13,642 bases of DNA from Bacteroidia bacterium (lineage in GTDB: Bacteria > Bacteroidota > Bacteroidia > UBA8524). The notes beneath the pieces were generated by a model. That model worked only from the letters and a program-made list of their open reading frames with translations, did not search any database and was not told where the DNA came from. This document shows, one piece after another, positions 12,885 to 13,642 of this stretch. The position numbers and the translations under genes are program-made. How positions within the stretch are numbered: position 1 is the stretch's first letter; every line of letters begins with the position of its first letter. The stretch lies in the NCBI GenBank assembly GCA_023277325.1, contig JALRIQ010000370.1, positions 1-13,642 on the forward strand, in the 5' to 3' direction.

Positions 12885-13642
12885 TTAGCTCAAGATTTGT
12901 TTTACCAAATCAGCTGCTTCTTTCAATTGGATGGCAGAATAAACTTTCAATCCAGAATCGTCGATGAGTTTTTTACCTTCTTCAGCGTTGGTTCCTTGCA
13001 AACGAACGATGATTGGTACTGGAATATCTCCAATGTTTTTGTATGCGTCAACAACTCCCTGGGCAACACGGTCGCAACGAACGATTCCACCAAATACATT
13101 GATCAAAATCGCTTTTACGTTCGGGTCGGAAAGTATGATACGGAAACCTGCCTCAACAGTTTGTGCGTTAGCAGAACCACCCACGTCTAGGAAGTTAGCA
13201 GGCTCACCACCAGATAATTTGATGATATCCATAGTTGCCATGGCCAATCCCGCACCGTTTACCATACAACCCACGTTACCGTCGAGTTTAACATAGTTGA
13301 GGTTGGATTTTTTCGCTTCTACTTCGGTTGGATCTTCTTCACTTTCGTCGCGAAGTTCAGCCAAGTCTTTATGACGGTATAGCGCGTTTTCATCCAAAGA
13401 AACTTTTGCGTCAACTGCCAAGATACGGTCATCCGATGTTTTCAAAACCGGGTTGATTTCGAACATATCAGAATCAGTTCCAACATAGGCTGCGTAAAGC
13501 GACATCACGAATTTCACCATCTCTTTGTTGGCTTGTCCACTTAGTCCGAGGTTATAAGCGATTTTTCTCGCTTGGAAACCGGTCAACCCTGTGATAGGGT
13601 CGATCCATTCTTTGTGGATTTTCTCTGGTGTATGCTCAGCCA
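12885..13642 (-). CDS. sucC: succinyl-CoA synthetase beta subunit (3' part)
   Basis: The last 251 codons of sucC are present; the N-terminal ATP-grasp part lies beyond the right edge (full length is about 390-400 residues). The enzyme is the TCA-cycle step that makes succinate and ATP or GTP from succinyl-CoA, as a complex with SucD in the cytoplasm. Clear family segments are FEINPV (Mg2+-binding Glu), VDAKVSLDENALYR, NYVKLDGNVGCMVNGAGLAM, GGEPANFLDVGG, the FGGIVRCD loop near the active site and PIIVRLQGTNAEEG. Codon use is biased as in highly expressed genes. The frame is open through TTG 13586 to the edge, reading EHTPEKIHKEWIDPITG, so this TTG is internal and not a start. A terminator follows the gene. 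Confidence 0.96.
   Translation of the reverse strand, partial: AEHTPEKIHKEWIDPITGLTGFQARKIAYNLGLSGQANKEMVKFVMSLYAAYVGTDSDMFEINPVLKTSDDRILAVDAKVSLDENALYRHKDLAELRDESEEDPTEVEAKKSNLNYVKLDGNVGCMVNGAGLAMATMDIIKLSGGEPANFLDVGGSANAQTVEAGFRIILSDPNVKAILINVFGGIVRCDRVAQGVVDAYKNIGDIPVPIIVRLQGTNAEEGKKLIDDSGLKVYSAIQLKEAADLVKQILS

Noticed and set aside
13584..13586. TTG as a start codon of sucC
   Set aside because: The frame continues upstream with family-like sequence to the window edge, so the TTG is an internal leucine codon.

Overview
This window looks like a piece of a Bacteroidota chromosome, most likely from the order Flavobacteriales. Three things point that way. Promoter-like sites carry the phylum's TAnnTTTG -7 element. 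Several lipoproteins have Bacteroidota-style lipobox signals followed by acidic or polar residues. The gene families themselves (a Bacteroidota-type SSS symporter, a bacterial deoxyhypusine-synthase homologue, MbnP/MbnH, DUF3817) are common in that phylum. No tRNA, rRNA, CRISPR array, intact insertion sequence or phage gene was seen. The genus cannot be named from this evidence.

Layout, left to right. A possible start of a minus-strand gene runs off the left edge (1-42). A large SSS-family Na+/solute symporter (132-1961, minus) is divergent from a CorA-type Mg2+/Co2+ channel (2023-3135, plus). A lipoprotein of unknown function (3204-4130, plus) has strongly biased codon use, a perfect -7 box and a strong terminator. 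It is followed by 6-phosphofructokinase (4228-5196, plus). Between pfkA and the next gene lie degraded minus-strand coding remains, including the first ~45 residues of a Crp/Fnr-type regulator.

A minus-strand block then reads, in transcription order, ACMSD (9114-8113), a TPR protein (8113-7550), a DUF3817 membrane protein (7494-7216), an iodotyrosine-deiodinase-like flavoprotein (7199-6513) and a deoxyhypusine-synthase-like protein (6425-5451). The first two genes overlap by one base. DUF3817 and the deiodinase are separated by 16 bases that hold a strong Shine-Dalgarno sequence. This suggests partial operon structure, with enzymes acting on aromatic amino acid derivatives (ACMSD on a tryptophan catabolite, the deiodinase homologue on halogenated tyrosine).

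Divergent from ACMSD is a secreted thioredoxin-fold protein with a helical C-terminal part (9202-10404, plus). Next comes a translationally coupled pair (10511-12369, plus): an MbnP-family lipoprotein and an MbnH/MauG-type di-heme c-type lipoprotein. In characterised pairs MbnH oxidises a tryptophan of MbnP to kynurenine to build a copper site. No methanobactin genes are visible here.

A 515-base intergenic region (12370-12884) is packed with small repeats and hairpins plus a coding-like 46-codon open stretch. The window ends inside sucC (12885-13642, minus), the beta subunit of succinyl-CoA synthetase. The most interesting items are the MbnP/MbnH pair, the complete substrate-binding triad of the deiodinase homologue, the deoxyhypusine synthase homologue that keeps the catalytic lysine but lacks the His-His motif, and the repeat-rich region before sucC.
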